This document shows positions 24,292-33,015 of a stretch of DNA of 33,578 bases, in pieces. Both the position numbers and the translations under genes were made by a program. The notes beneath the pieces are model-generated. The model saw only the letters and a list, made by a program, of their open reading frames with translations, ran no database searches and was not told where the DNA came from. Every line of letters starts with the position of its first letter. The first letter of the stretch is position 1. The DNA comes from Pelosinus sp. (GTDB taxonomy: Bacteria > Bacillota > Negativicutes > Propionisporales > Propionisporaceae), in the NCBI GenBank assembly GCA_021372375.1, contig JAJFUN010000185.1:1-33578 (forward strand), given 5' to 3'.

Positions 24292-26121
24292 ATGCTGGTA
24301 AAACGTTCGAATTACCGCTTGGATATAATGGTTTTTCTGATTGTGCTGGTGTTTATTGCATTAATTAGTCGGCTAGGCTATTTGCAGGTAGCACAGGGGA
24401 AATACTATGAACAGCTGGCAGACGGTAATCGTATCCGCCTTATTCCAATTATGTCGCCCCGGGGAATCTTTTATGATCGAAACGGCATGCAATTGGTATC
24501 TAATCGTCCTGGCTTTGCTGTATCACTGCTGCCTATTGCTGGCCCGCTGCCTGATGCCGTTATTGATAAACTATCCGAAATTTTAGCGATAAGTCCTGAG
24601 GAAATCAGGGCAAAGCTCAATGTACATACTGGAAACTTTGAACCCATTCGCATCAAAACAGATGTTGGACCGGACATTGTTACCAAAATTGAGGAGCGTC
24701 GCAGTGAGCTGCCTGGTATTGTTATTGAAATTCAGCCTGTACGCAACTACGTAAATAATGAATTGGCGGCACATATTTTTGGTTATGTTAGTGAAATTAA
24801 TGATGTTGAACTGGAAAAGCGTAAAGCTGACGGTTATAAGTCTGGCGATATTGTCGGTAAATTTGGTCTGGAGAAAGTGTATGACAAGACCCTCCGGGGG
24901 GTAGACGGCGGTGGTCAGGTCGAAGTTGATGTAAGCGGCCGGCCTGTGCAGGTGCTTGGCAAGAAAGAGCCAGTGCCTGGCAATAATATGATTTTAACAA
25001 TTGATTATCGCCTGCAAAAAGCGGCTGAAACAGCGATTGATGATCAGCTGGTATATTTACAGACCAAGACAGAGTTTGTTAATGCCAAAGCCGCGGCGGC
25101 AGTTGTGATGAATCCGAAAACGGGTGAAATTTTAGCCATGGTTAGCCGTCCTGCCTTTAATCCGAATTTATTCTCACGCGGTATTTCGACCAAAGACTGG
25201 AATGCACTAAATGATAATCCCAACCATCCTATGGATAATAAGGCGATATCCGGCGAATATCCGCCTGGCTCCACCTTTAAAATTGTTACAGGAACTGCAG
25301 CTTTAGAACTAGGCAAGGTTACTCCGGAAGAAAAAATATTGGATACAGGCAAACACTGGATTATTCCTAAAGGCAATTCGGAAGGAGAGGCTTTAGGCTG
25401 GATTAATTTTAAAGAAGCGTTATCAAAATCAGATAATGTTTACTTTTATGAAATGGGCAATCGTTTAGGTATTGATAACCTGGAGAAATATGCTAGAATG
25501 TTTGGCTTTGGTGAGCTCACAGGCATTAATTTGCCAGGCGAAGCCGATGGTCTGGTCGCAAATAAGAAATATAAACAAAGGGCTTTTAAAGAAGACTGGT
25601 ATTTGTCGGAAACATTTGATGCTGCTATCGGACAAGGGTTTCAGCTGGCCACACCACTGCAGATGGCTCAGCTGATTAGTGAGGTCGCCAGTGGCGGACA
25701 TAGATTTAAACCATACGTGGTGAGCAAAATAGTTTCGCAAAATGGCGATGTAGTCAAAACATTTATGCCTGAGGAAACCGGGAGTGTTCAAATATCTGAC
25801 CAAACCTTGAGCTTGATTCAAGAGTCACTGCGTTCGGTAGCTAGTGAAGGAACAGCAGCGCAAATATTTGGTGATTTCCCGATACCGCTTGCCGGCAAGA
25901 CCGGGACTGCAGAAAATCCTCACGGCAAGGATCATTCTTGGTTTGTGGCCTATGCGCCGTTTGATGATCCCCGTATCGCAGTGGTAGTTATTGTGGAGCA
26001 AGGCGGCTTTGGCTCTTCGTCAGCGGTGCCAATTGCCAGAAAAATCATGGAAGCTGCGTTTAATATAAATCAGACGCCAGTCGAAGCTTCAAAAATTTAT
26101 AAACCTAAAATGGCGTTATAA
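24292..26121 (+). CDS. mrdA: PBP2, elongation-specific transpeptidase
   Basis: PBP2 cross-links peptidoglycan during cell elongation together with RodA. The 609-residue protein has an N-terminal anchor (about residues 12-30), the pedestal with GIFYDRNGMQLVSNRPG and the ring HIFGYVSEINDVELEK, and a transpeptidase domain with S327-T-F-K330, S380-D-N382 and K536-T-G. The pattern LGIDNLEKYARMFGFGELTGINLPGEADG is typical of MrdA. A run of G precedes ATG 24292. The position right after mreD and before min/rodA supports the elongation role. Confidence 0.97.
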   Translation: MLVKRSNYRLDIMVFLIVLVFIALISRLGYLQVAQGKYYEQLADGNRIRLIPIMSPRGIFYDRNGMQLVSNRPGFAVSLLPIAGPLPDAVIDKLSEILAISPEEIRAKLNVHTGNFEPIRIKTDVGPDIVTKIEERRSELPGIVIEIQPVRNYVNNELAAHIFGYVSEINDVELEKRKADGYKSGDIVGKFGLEKVYDKTLRGVDGGGQVEVDVSGRPVQVLGKKEPVPGNNMILTIDYRLQKAAETAIDDQLVYLQTKTEFVNAKAAAAVVMNPKTGEILAMVSRPAFNPNLFSRGISTKDWNALNDNPNHPMDNKAISGEYPPGSTFKIVTGTAALELGKVTPEEKILDTGKHWIIPKGNSEGEALGWINFKEALSKSDNVYFYEMGNRLGIDNLEKYARMFGFGELTGINLPGEADGLVANKKYKQRAFKEDWYLSETFDAAIGQGFQLATPLQMAQLISEVASGGHRFKPYVVSKIVSQNGDVVKTFMPEETGSVQISDQTLSLIQESLRSVASEGTAAQIFGDFPIPLAGKTGTAENPHGKDHSWFVAYAPFDDPRIAVVVIVEQGGFGSSSAVPIARKIMEAAFNINQTPVEASKIYKPKMAL

Positions 26122-26147
26122 CAGAGTGTGCGCACTCTGTTTTTTTA
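26121..26147 (+). terminator. Terminator after the PBP2 gene
   Basis: ACAGAGTG (26121-26128) pairs with CACTCTGT (26133-26140) around TGCG, then TTTTTTT. It starts in the stop codon itself. Confidence 0.93.
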
Positions 26148-26237
26148 CTATATCAGAAAGTATAACATTTCGGCTGTTAAGTTATAGTTCGTTTTACTGT
26201 CATTAGTCGAAACGTTACTTACTTCCTTATTGTTTTA

Positions 26238-26258
26238 AAAACGCATAGCGTTTTATTT
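26238..26258 (+). repeat. Small A/T-flanked hairpin in the minC leader
   Basis: AAAACGC (26238-26244) and GCGTTTT (26248-26254) form a 7-bp stem with a 3-base loop. It lies in the 224-base gap before minC, which otherwise shows only AT-rich sequence and no clear promoter. It may be a weak second terminator or an attenuator. Confidence 0.45.
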
Positions 26259-26345
26259 ATTTTCGGCAGGAAAATATAAAAATACCGCGAATTTCTTTAA
26301 ATGCGAAGTATATACATATTTAATCGTGATCTCAGGAGAAAAACT

Positions 26346-26978
26346 ATGCAGGAAGATGTCATATTTAAGGGTAGTAAAACTGGTTTACAATTATTATTAA
26401 GTGAGACTGCTGATTTTGGAAATATTATACAGCAACTGAAGGAAAAGCTTGAATCAGCTACTAATTTTTTTAGTAAGGGCTGTATAGTTAAAGTGCCGAT
26501 TGCCAATCGTGTATTGACAACCGAACAGCAGCAGCAATTAACATCACTTTTTGCGGATTATGGTCTAAAATGGAAGGAAGTACAGGATCCATCGGTTAGT
26601 GATGAACAGCCAGCAGCTGAACCTACGCCTAAGCCCATGATAATTACCAAAACACTGCGCGGTGGTCAAGAAATTATGTACAGCGGTGCAGTAATTATTA
26701 TGGGTGATGTCAATCCTGGCGCTAAAGTCACGGCTGGCGGCGATATTGTCATCAGCGGCGCTTGCCGCGGGGTAGCTCATGCTGGAGCTTATGGCGATGA
26801 AAAAGCGACGATAACTGCAAAACGTTTAATTGCCTCGCAGCTTAGAATTGCGGATGTTATAGCACGCTCGCCGGACAACCTTGATGATTTTATCCAGCCG
26901 GATTATACAGAGACTGCCTGTATCAAAGATGGTGCAGTCGTAATAGAGCCTGCTAAACAGCAGTATACATTCAATTAG
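26346..26978 (+). CDS. minC: MinC, septum site-determining protein
   Basis: MinC blocks FtsZ assembly away from mid-cell. The 210-residue protein has the N-terminal FtsZ-binding domain (MQEDVIFKGSKTGLQLLL..., residues 1-95), a Pro/Glu-rich linker, and the C-terminal beta-helix domain with LRGGQEIMYSGAVIIMGDVNPGAKVTAGGDIVISGACRGVAHAGA that binds MinD. ATG 26346 follows CAGGAGA at 6-7 bases; an in-frame ATG at 26301 has no ribosome site. minD follows after 19 bases. Confidence 0.96.
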   Translation: MQEDVIFKGSKTGLQLLLSETADFGNIIQQLKEKLESATNFFSKGCIVKVPIANRVLTTEQQQQLTSLFADYGLKWKEVQDPSVSDEQPAAEPTPKPMIITKTLRGGQEIMYSGAVIIMGDVNPGAKVTAGGDIVISGACRGVAHAGAYGDEKATITAKRLIASQLRIADVIARSPDNLDDFIQPDYTETACIKDGAVVIEPAKQQYTFN

Positions 26979-26997
26979 TTTTATAGGAGGATTTACA

Positions 26998-27789
26998 ATG
27001 GGAGAAGTGATAGTGATTACTTCTGGTAAAGGCGGAGTCGGTAAAACAACAACTACTGCCAATCTAGGAACTGGATTTGCCCTCTTAGGGAAAAAGGTGG
27101 TACTTGTTGATGCTGATATTGGGCTCCGAAATTTAGATGTAGTAATGGGTCTTGAAAATCGTATTGTCTATGATTTAGTCGATGTTACCGAAGGCAACTG
27201 CCGTTTAAAACAGGCCTTGATTCGTGATAAACGCTATGAGTCGCTGTATTTGCTGCCTGCAGCACAAACACGCGATAAAAATGCGGTCAATCCAGACCAA
27301 ATGAAAGTACTATGCAGCGATTTAGCCGAGGAATTTGATTATGTTATTATTGATTGTCCTGCTGGCATTGAACAAGGCTTTAAAAACGCCATTGCTGGCG
27401 CCGATCGTGCCATTATTGTTACAACGCCGGAAGTATCTGCGGTGCGTGATGCGGATCGGATTATTGGCTTACTTGAATCAGAAGGCAAACATGATCCTAA
27501 GCTTGTCGTGAATCGGATTCGCCCGCATATGGTTAAAAAGGGCGATATGATGAATATTGATGATATTATTGAAATCTTAGCAATTGATTTACTAGGAATT
27601 ATTCCTGAAGATGAATATATCGTCATATCCACCAATAGAGGCGAACCAGCGGTCGTGAGTCCGGTCGCACTCGCAAGCATTGCTTATAAAAACATTGTCC
27701 GCCGCTTATTAGGGGAGAATGTACCCCTTATGACGATAGAAAGCAATGAAGGCTTCTTTTATAAACTCAAAAAGGTATTTGGATTTTAA
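26998..27789 (+). CDS. minD: MinD, septum site-determining ATPase
   Basis: MinD is a membrane-cycling ATPase that carries MinC and is stimulated by MinE. The 263-residue protein has the deviant Walker A GKGGVGKTT (10-18, with signature Lys11), LVDADIGLRNLDVVMGLENRIVYDLVDV, DYVIIDCPAGIEQGF and a C-terminal amphipathic tail FFYKLKKVFGF for membrane binding. TAGGAGG precedes ATG 26998. Confidence 0.97.
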   Translation: MGEVIVITSGKGGVGKTTTTANLGTGFALLGKKVVLVDADIGLRNLDVVMGLENRIVYDLVDVTEGNCRLKQALIRDKRYESLYLLPAAQTRDKNAVNPDQMKVLCSDLAEEFDYVIIDCPAGIEQGFKNAIAGADRAIIVTTPEVSAVRDADRIIGLLESEGKHDPKLVVNRIRPHMVKKGDMMNIDDIIEILAIDLLGIIPEDEYIVISTNRGEPAVVSPVALASIAYKNIVRRLLGENVPLMTIESNEGFFYKLKKVFGF

Positions 27790-27803
27790 GGAGGTTGGTA
27801 AAA

Positions 27804-28082
27804 GTGCTTGAATTTATTCAGAAATTCTTTGGCAAGGAAGCAGCATGCTCAAAAAATATTGCAAAAGAGCGCTTACGGTTGGTATTAGTACACGACCGAG
27901 CCAATGTTTCTCCCCAATTTATGGAAGTGTTAAAGGATGATATGATTAAGGTTATCTCAAATTATATGGAAATCAATGAACAGGAAATGGAAGTCAATCT
28001 TACAAATACCAATTCCTCTGTGACATTGGTCGCAAACATTCCCGTCAACCGTATGAAACGCAGTGCTTTTCAGCAGGAGTAA
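27804..28082 (+). CDS. minE: MinE, topological specificity factor
   Basis: MinE drives pole-to-pole oscillation of MinCD. The 92-residue protein has an N-terminal membrane-targeting helix (MLEFIQKFFGKE), the anti-MinCD segment KNIAKERLRLVLVHDRANVSPQFMEVLKDDMIKVISNYMEI, and the beta-rich dimer end. GTG 27804 follows AAGGAGG at good distance; TTG 27795 lies too close to it. MinE points to the MinE-type topology system found in Negativicutes and clostridia rather than the DivIVA/MinJ system of Bacillus. Confidence 0.96.
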   Translation: MLEFIQKFFGKEAACSKNIAKERLRLVLVHDRANVSPQFMEVLKDDMIKVISNYMEINEQEMEVNLTNTNSSVTLVANIPVNRMKRSAFQQE

Positions 28083-28100
28083 ATAGCTTGCTTGCGTTTT

Positions 28101-28128
28101 AAAGGCACAGTTTAAATACTGTGCCTTT
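28101..28128 (+). terminator. Hairpin terminator after minE
   Basis: AAAGGCACAGT (28101-28111) pairs perfectly with ACTGTGCCTTT (28118-28128) around a 6-nt loop. The downstream T-run is short (TATATTTT), so termination may be incomplete and rodA might be partly read through. Confidence 0.78.
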
Positions 28129-28233
28129 ATATTTTCCATATATTACTACCTTTTGAAATTGCTTTTGCTGGACGAAAAGCGGAAATACTATTATAATATA
28201 CAAGAATGCTCATGCAAGGGAAGGTACGTGTAT

Positions 28234-29340
28234 ATGCTAAATCGACGATTATTAAGAAATTTGGACTTTTCATTAATTGTAGTCACATTTGCCATAATTA
28301 TGACCAGCCTAGTTATAATAGGTAGTGCTACCCATATTAATTCACCGAGTGATGACCGTTACTGGTTTGTGCAGCGGCAAGGAATGTTTGCGATTGCCAA
28401 TTGTTTTCTGATATTTATTATGCTGCATTTTGATTACAAATCCATCGGGCGAGTAGCGAATACGCTCTATGGTATTAATTTGGTCATGTTGCTCGCGGTC
28501 ATGGTTGTAGGACAATCAGCGCTTGGCGCACAGCGCTGGATACAAATCGGACCTATTAATTTACAACCGTCCGAGTTTTCCAAGCTAATTATGATTATTG
28601 CCCTGGCTAATCTTTTGGATAAGAAATGGGGCAAGCTCAATACCTTTCGGGAAATTATCCCAGTTTTCCTCTATATTGCTATTCCGTTTGTTTTAGTCCT
28701 CAAGCAGCCTGATCTTGGGACATCGCTGGTTTTCTTGGCCATTTTATTTGGGATGATTTTTGTAGCCGGGATTAGTATCAAGCATTTAATGCTTATTTTC
28801 GCCGGTGGTGCGGCTATCATGCCGATATTTTGGCATTTCCTTAAGGATTACCAGAAAAAGCGTCTTACGGTGTTTATTGACCCTAATGTTGATCCGCTAG
28901 GTTCAGGTTATCATATTATTCAGTCCAAAATCGCTATTGGTTCAGGCATGCTGTTTGGCAAAGGCCTGTTTGGCGGAACACAAAGCCAGCTCAACTTTTT
29001 GCCGGAAAATCACACGGATTTTATTTTTGCAGTAATTGGGGAAGAATTAGGCTTTATCGGTGCGGTAATCATTTTAATGTTATATTTTATTTTATTGTAC
29101 CGCGGTATTAAAATTGCCTCTGTTGCGCCAGATAACTTTGGAACTTTGCTGGCGGCCGGCATTACCGCAATGCTGACCTTCCATGTGTTAGTCAATGTAG
29201 GCATGACCGCTGGCATTATGCCAGTAACAGGTATTCCTTTGCCGCTGATGAGCTATGGCGTAAGTTCGCTTACGACCAATATGATTAGTGTCGGAATTTT
29301 ATTAAATATCTACATGCGAAGACAAAAGATATTGTTCTAA
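28234..29340 (+). CDS. rodA: RodA, SEDS peptidoglycan polymerase
   Basis: RodA polymerises glycan strands during elongation, paired with PBP2. The 368-residue SEDS protein has about ten membrane helices and the hallmarks GAQRWIQIGPINLQPSEFSKL, KQPDLGTSLVFLAILFGMIF, DPNVDPLGSGYHIIQSKIAIGSG with the catalytic Asp region, LPENHTDFIFAVIGEELGF and GMTAGIMPVTGIPLPLMSYG. ATG 28234 follows AAGGGAAGGT at 9 bases; the reading from 28153 adds a segment unlike RodA. Confidence 0.96.
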   Translation: MLNRRLLRNLDFSLIVVTFAIIMTSLVIIGSATHINSPSDDRYWFVQRQGMFAIANCFLIFIMLHFDYKSIGRVANTLYGINLVMLLAVMVVGQSALGAQRWIQIGPINLQPSEFSKLIMIIALANLLDKKWGKLNTFREIIPVFLYIAIPFVLVLKQPDLGTSLVFLAILFGMIFVAGISIKHLMLIFAGGAAIMPIFWHFLKDYQKKRLTVFIDPNVDPLGSGYHIIQSKIAIGSGMLFGKGLFGGTQSQLNFLPENHTDFIFAVIGEELGFIGAVIILMLYFILLYRGIKIASVAPDNFGTLLAAGITAMLTFHVLVNVGMTAGIMPVTGIPLPLMSYGVSSLTTNMISVGILLNIYMRRQKILF

Positions 29341-29363
29341 TAGATGATGTTTTTGTGAAGAGA

Positions 29364-29392
29364 GGACAAGGAGAAAATCCTTGCCCTTTTTT
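29364..29392 (+). terminator. Terminator after rodA
   Basis: GGACAAGG and CCTTGCCC form a stem with one mismatch around AGAAAAT, followed by six T. Confidence 0.8.
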
Positions 29393-29411
29393 GTTATATT
29401 TATGAGAGTTT

Positions 29412-29438
29412 GTCATATACATGCAGTAAGAATACGCG
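29412..29438 (+). promoter_or_regulatory. Candidate sigma-E promoter of spoIVFAB
   Basis: GTCATATA (29412-29419) is nearly identical to the sigma-E -35 element GTCATATT. A partial -10, AATACGCG (29431-29438), follows after 11 bases, a little closer than usual. Mother-cell sigma-E transcription of spoIVF is known in Bacillus subtilis. Confidence 0.38.
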
Positions 29439-29453
29439 CTATGGGGTGGTCAA

Positions 29454-30173
29454 ATGATTAGTCCCTGGAAGAAGTGGCTTAACCATCGGGAACAACCAGA
29501 TTATTGGCAAACTTCCCCTGATACGTATAGCTATGGCTGGCTTAAGAAAGTAGTGATTGCCGCCCTGCTTTTTTTGGCTGTTTATGAAATGCACATAACG
29601 AATACGGTATTCACGCCTTATATTGATAACGGGGTAAAATATATATTAAACACCGAGATTGAGCTCAGTTATTTTGCTGAGCAGGTTAAAGAGTATGCCA
29701 GCTTACATAATATAGATTTGACGGCATTAAACAAAGTTAAAACAACTCTGTCAAGGCCTGCTGATCCTTTATTTTATATGCAAAAACCTTCAAGCGGTAA
29801 AATCATAGTGCCGTACGGCTGGCGCACAGATGCTGCACTCAAGCGTGAAGTCATGCAGGAAGGAATAATCTTTGCTGCCTCACAGTCTGAAAATGTAACT
29901 GCCGCCGCAGCTGGTACGGTAAAAATAGTTACGGAAAATGCGCAATATGGTAAAATACTCATTATTGAACATGGCCGTAATATTGAAACACTTTATGGAA
30001 ACTTGCGTGAGGTACTGGTAGCAGAAGGTGAAATGATTAGTCAGGGACAGATTATTGGAAAAGTTATTACTAACAGCAAAGTATTGCCTACGGTATATTT
30101 TGAAATACACGAAAATGGCAAAGCAATCGACCCGCTGAAGCGACTTAGAGGGCAAACAGCGGAAGGGACGTGA
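29454..30173 (+). CDS. spoIVFA: SpoIVFA, regulator of the pro-sigma-K protease
   Basis: SpoIVFA anchors and holds back the SpoIVFB protease in the outer forespore membrane until a forespore signal arrives. The 239-residue protein has one membrane span (about 31-46, VVIAALLFLAVYEM) and a C-terminal M23/LytM-like domain (about 115-230). The zinc-binding residues of active M23 enzymes are gone: the usual HxGxD-like site is QEGIIF, and HLHFEI has become TVYFEI. This degenerate domain fits SpoIVFA. It is followed 4 bases later by spoIVFB. ATG 29454 follows GGGGTGG. Confidence 0.88.
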   Translation: MISPWKKWLNHREQPDYWQTSPDTYSYGWLKKVVIAALLFLAVYEMHITNTVFTPYIDNGVKYILNTEIELSYFAEQVKEYASLHNIDLTALNKVKTTLSRPADPLFYMQKPSSGKIIVPYGWRTDAALKREVMQEGIIFAASQSENVTAAAAGTVKIVTENAQYGKILIIEHGRNIETLYGNLREVLVAEGEMISQGQIIGKVITNSKVLPTVYFEIHENGKAIDPLKRLRGQTAEGT

Positions 30174-30177
30174 AGTT

Positions 30178-31053
30178 TTGCAAATTGGTAAAATGGCAGG
30201 AATACAAATAAAAATAAATAATTGGTTTATTCTTCTTGCCATTCTTTTTATGTTTTGCGGCTTAGCTACTAAGCTGATGCTTGCCTTTAGTGCGGTGCTA
30301 TGGCATGAATTTGCGCATATATGGGCAGCATCTTATTTAGGGCTAAGAATACAGGAAATTGAACTATTACCATTTGGCGGGGTAGCCTATATCGACGGTC
30401 TTAATGAAACCGGACCGCATAATGAAATAGTAATTGCCGCCGCTGGACCAATAGCCAGTCTAGTATTAGCGGCTGTTATCTATGGGGGAATGTCTTATTT
30501 TTCAGCAGGGCAGGAACTTTTATGCTTTTACCTGGAAATAAATATAATGCTTGCCCTTTTTAACTTGCTGCCAGCCTTGCCGCTTGATGGCGGTCGAATA
30601 CTGCGCAGTATTTTTTATCAGTATGTCAGTTATGAGCGTGCTACCTTCCTAATTATTCGGCTTACAAAAATCATAAGCGTTTGTTTACTACTAAAAACCA
30701 TCTATGATTACGCATTCCTATCCATGCTTAATCTCACCTTTTTGGTAGCGGCCGTGTTTTTATACACTACGGCCGGTGCAGAAGGTAAAGTAATGGCTTT
30801 TCGCCGCATGAAAGTGCTAGTTGGTAAAAAGGCCGAACTTTCACAGCGCGGGATTATGCCTACCATACACTATACTGTGCTGAAAAGCATTGGTGTGCAG
30901 GAAATTCTCCGGTTGTTCGGTCCGCATTATTATTATATAGTGTTAGTCATTGATGAAAAATCACAAATTCAGGGAACACTAACCGAAACAGAAATTTGGG
31001 AGGGGACCTCCCAGAAGGGAATACATGCTAATATTGGGCAGTTTTTAAGGTAG
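30178..31053 (+). CDS. spoIVFB: SpoIVFB, M50 intramembrane metalloprotease
   Basis: SpoIVFB cleaves pro-sigma-K within the mother cell. The 291-residue protein has several membrane helices, the zinc site HEFAH (43-47) and the second site NLLPALPLDGGR (129-140, Asp137), then a C-terminal CBS-like domain (HYTVLKSIGVQEILRLFGPHYYYIVLVIDEKSQIQGTLTETEI) that may sense ATP. The start is TTG 30178, with GGAAGGGA 9 bases before it; the in-frame ATG 30193 lacks a ribosome site. It lies directly after spoIVFA. Confidence 0.92.
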   Translation: MQIGKMAGIQIKINNWFILLAILFMFCGLATKLMLAFSAVLWHEFAHIWAASYLGLRIQEIELLPFGGVAYIDGLNETGPHNEIVIAAAGPIASLVLAAVIYGGMSYFSAGQELLCFYLEINIMLALFNLLPALPLDGGRILRSIFYQYVSYERATFLIIRLTKIISVCLLLKTIYDYAFLSMLNLTFLVAAVFLYTTAGAEGKVMAFRRMKVLVGKKAELSQRGIMPTIHYTVLKSIGVQEILRLFGPHYYYIVLVIDEKSQIQGTLTETEIWEGTSQKGIHANIGQFLR

Positions 31054-31161
31054 TGGCAGGATTTTTTTTTGTTTTATAGAATTTAAAGTAGGATATGGCT
31101 AAAAATCAGGAATAATAACAGTAAAGAGACTCAAAATGTTTTCACATATTTGGAGGTTATC

Positions 31162-33015
31162 ATGATCAAGCTCGATAATGCTATTTTGCAAAAAGTAACC
31201 AAACCAGGCCGTTATACAGGAAACGAATGGAATAGCGTCAACAAGGCGCATAATGAGGTGGCGGTAAAAATCGCGTTAGCCCTGCCTGATGTTTACGAAG
31301 TAGGCATGTCTAATTTAGGCCTTAAAATTTTATATCAAATTCTAAATGACCGCAGCGATACAGTTGCAGAACGCGTATATGCTCCCTGGGTTGATATGGA
31401 AGCCCAAATGCGCCAGCGCAGCATTCCTCTCTACTCTTTAGAGAGTTTTACACCACTTAATGAATTTGATGTAGTAGGCTTTTCTCTGCAATATGAGCTT
31501 AGCTACTCAAATGTACTGAATATGCTCGATTTAGCGGGTATCCCGCTCCTTACTGAGGAGCGCAGTGAAGGAGATCCTTTCATTATTGCCGGTGGTCCTT
31601 GTACATATAATGCCGAACCGGTAGCACTGTTTTTCGATTTTCTTGTTTTAGGTGAAGGCGAAGAAATTATTGTCGAGATAGTTGAAAGCTATAAAAAATG
31701 GCAGCAAAGCGGAAGAATCGGTGGTCGGCGAGGCTTTTTAGAAGAAGCGGCAAAGCTTGACGGCATTTATGTGCCTTCCCTTTACGATGTTACCTATAAT
31801 GCCGACAATACCCTCAAAAGCATCAAACCAAACTGCAGCGCCGCTAAACCAATTATCACCAAACGCCTTGTAAAAGATTTGGACAAGGCCGCATATGTAA
31901 CCAAACCGGTTGTACCGTATATTGATATTGTGCATGACCGCATTATGCTAGAGCTGTTCCGCGGCTGTACGCGCGGCTGCCGTTTTTGTCAGGCCGGTGT
32001 TTTATATCGTCCGGTACGGGAACGCCGCCCGGAAACTTTGCTGAAACTGGCCAAGGCATTAATCCAAAATACCGGCTATAACGAAATATCACTTACTTCT
32101 CTAAGTTCAGCAGACTATTCCTGTCTCCATGAGCTTATTCACAATTTGATAACCACCGAAGAAGGCGTGAGTGTATCGCTACCGTCGCTGCGTATTGATA
32201 GTTTTTCTATTGATTTAGCCAAAGAAGTGCAGCAGGTACGAAAAAGCGGGCTTACTTTTGCACCGGAAGCCGGCACGCAGCGGATGCGTGATGTAATTAA
32301 TAAAGGCGTTACCGAAAAAAATCTTGAAGAAGCTGTAAGTTCTGCATTTCAGGCCGGTTGGTCTACTGTCAAACTGTATTTTATGATGGGCTTGCCGACT
32401 GAAAATGATGAGGATATAGCAGGAATTGCTGATTTGGCCTATAAGGTCCTTGATACATATCGCGACTTAAAGGGCCGCCGCGGGGCCAAAGTTACAGTAA
32501 GCGTTTCAGCTTTTGTGCCCAAACCGCATACGGCCTTCCAGTGGTATGGCCAGCAAAGCATTACGGAGATTGAACGCAAACAGCAGCTGTTAAAATCCTT
32601 ATTCAAAAGCCGCGATATTTCGTTTAATTGGCACGATGCCAGCACCGGTTTCTTGGAAGCGGTATTTTCTCGCGGTGACCGCCGCCTTGGGAAAGTTTTA
32701 CTGACAGCCTGGCAAAAGGGTGTCAAGTTTGACGGCTGGTCCGAACATTTTAAATATGATACTTGGATGGAAGCTTTTAAAGAAAACGGAATTGACCCCC
32801 ATTTTTATGCCAGCCGCGAGCGTTCAGCAGAGGAATGTCTGCCTTGGGATCACTTGAGCTCGGGAGTCCACAAGGAATATCTGCGGCGTGAATATGAAAA
32901 AGCACTTGACGGCACCAATACCACAGATTGCCGCAGAAATAGCTGCAGCGCCTGTGGTGTATGCGGCGGACTTGGAGTAGAAGTAATTGATTGGGGGACA
33001 CAAAATAATGGCTAA
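31162..33015 (+). CDS. TIGR03960-type B12-binding-like radical SAM protein
   Basis: This 617-residue protein has an N-terminal cobalamin-binding-like domain (about residues 35-200, LPDVYEVGMSNLGLKILY... and GGPCTYNAEPVALFFDF) and a radical SAM core with the 4Fe-4S motif C269-TRG-C273-RF-C276. A Cys-rich tail (CRRNSCSACGVCGG) may hold another metal centre. The family is almost always paired with the TIGR03936 protein that follows and stands just before the ribonuclease G and L21 genes in many Firmicutes. Its substrate is not established; RNA or protein modification has been suggested by context. TGGAGG precedes ATG 31162. Confidence 0.9.
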   Translation: MIKLDNAILQKVTKPGRYTGNEWNSVNKAHNEVAVKIALALPDVYEVGMSNLGLKILYQILNDRSDTVAERVYAPWVDMEAQMRQRSIPLYSLESFTPLNEFDVVGFSLQYELSYSNVLNMLDLAGIPLLTEERSEGDPFIIAGGPCTYNAEPVALFFDFLVLGEGEEIIVEIVESYKKWQQSGRIGGRRGFLEEAAKLDGIYVPSLYDVTYNADNTLKSIKPNCSAAKPIITKRLVKDLDKAAYVTKPVVPYIDIVHDRIMLELFRGCTRGCRFCQAGVLYRPVRERRPETLLKLAKALIQNTGYNEISLTSLSSADYSCLHELIHNLITTEEGVSVSLPSLRIDSFSIDLAKEVQQVRKSGLTFAPEAGTQRMRDVINKGVTEKNLEEAVSSAFQAGWSTVKLYFMMGLPTENDEDIAGIADLAYKVLDTYRDLKGRRGAKVTVSVSAFVPKPHTAFQWYGQQSITEIERKQQLLKSLFKSRDISFNWHDASTGFLEAVFSRGDRRLGKVLLTAWQKGVKFDGWSEHFKYDTWMEAFKENGIDPHFYASRERSAEECLPWDHLSSGVHKEYLRREYEKALDGTNTTDCRRNSCSACGVCGGLGVEVIDWGTQNNG

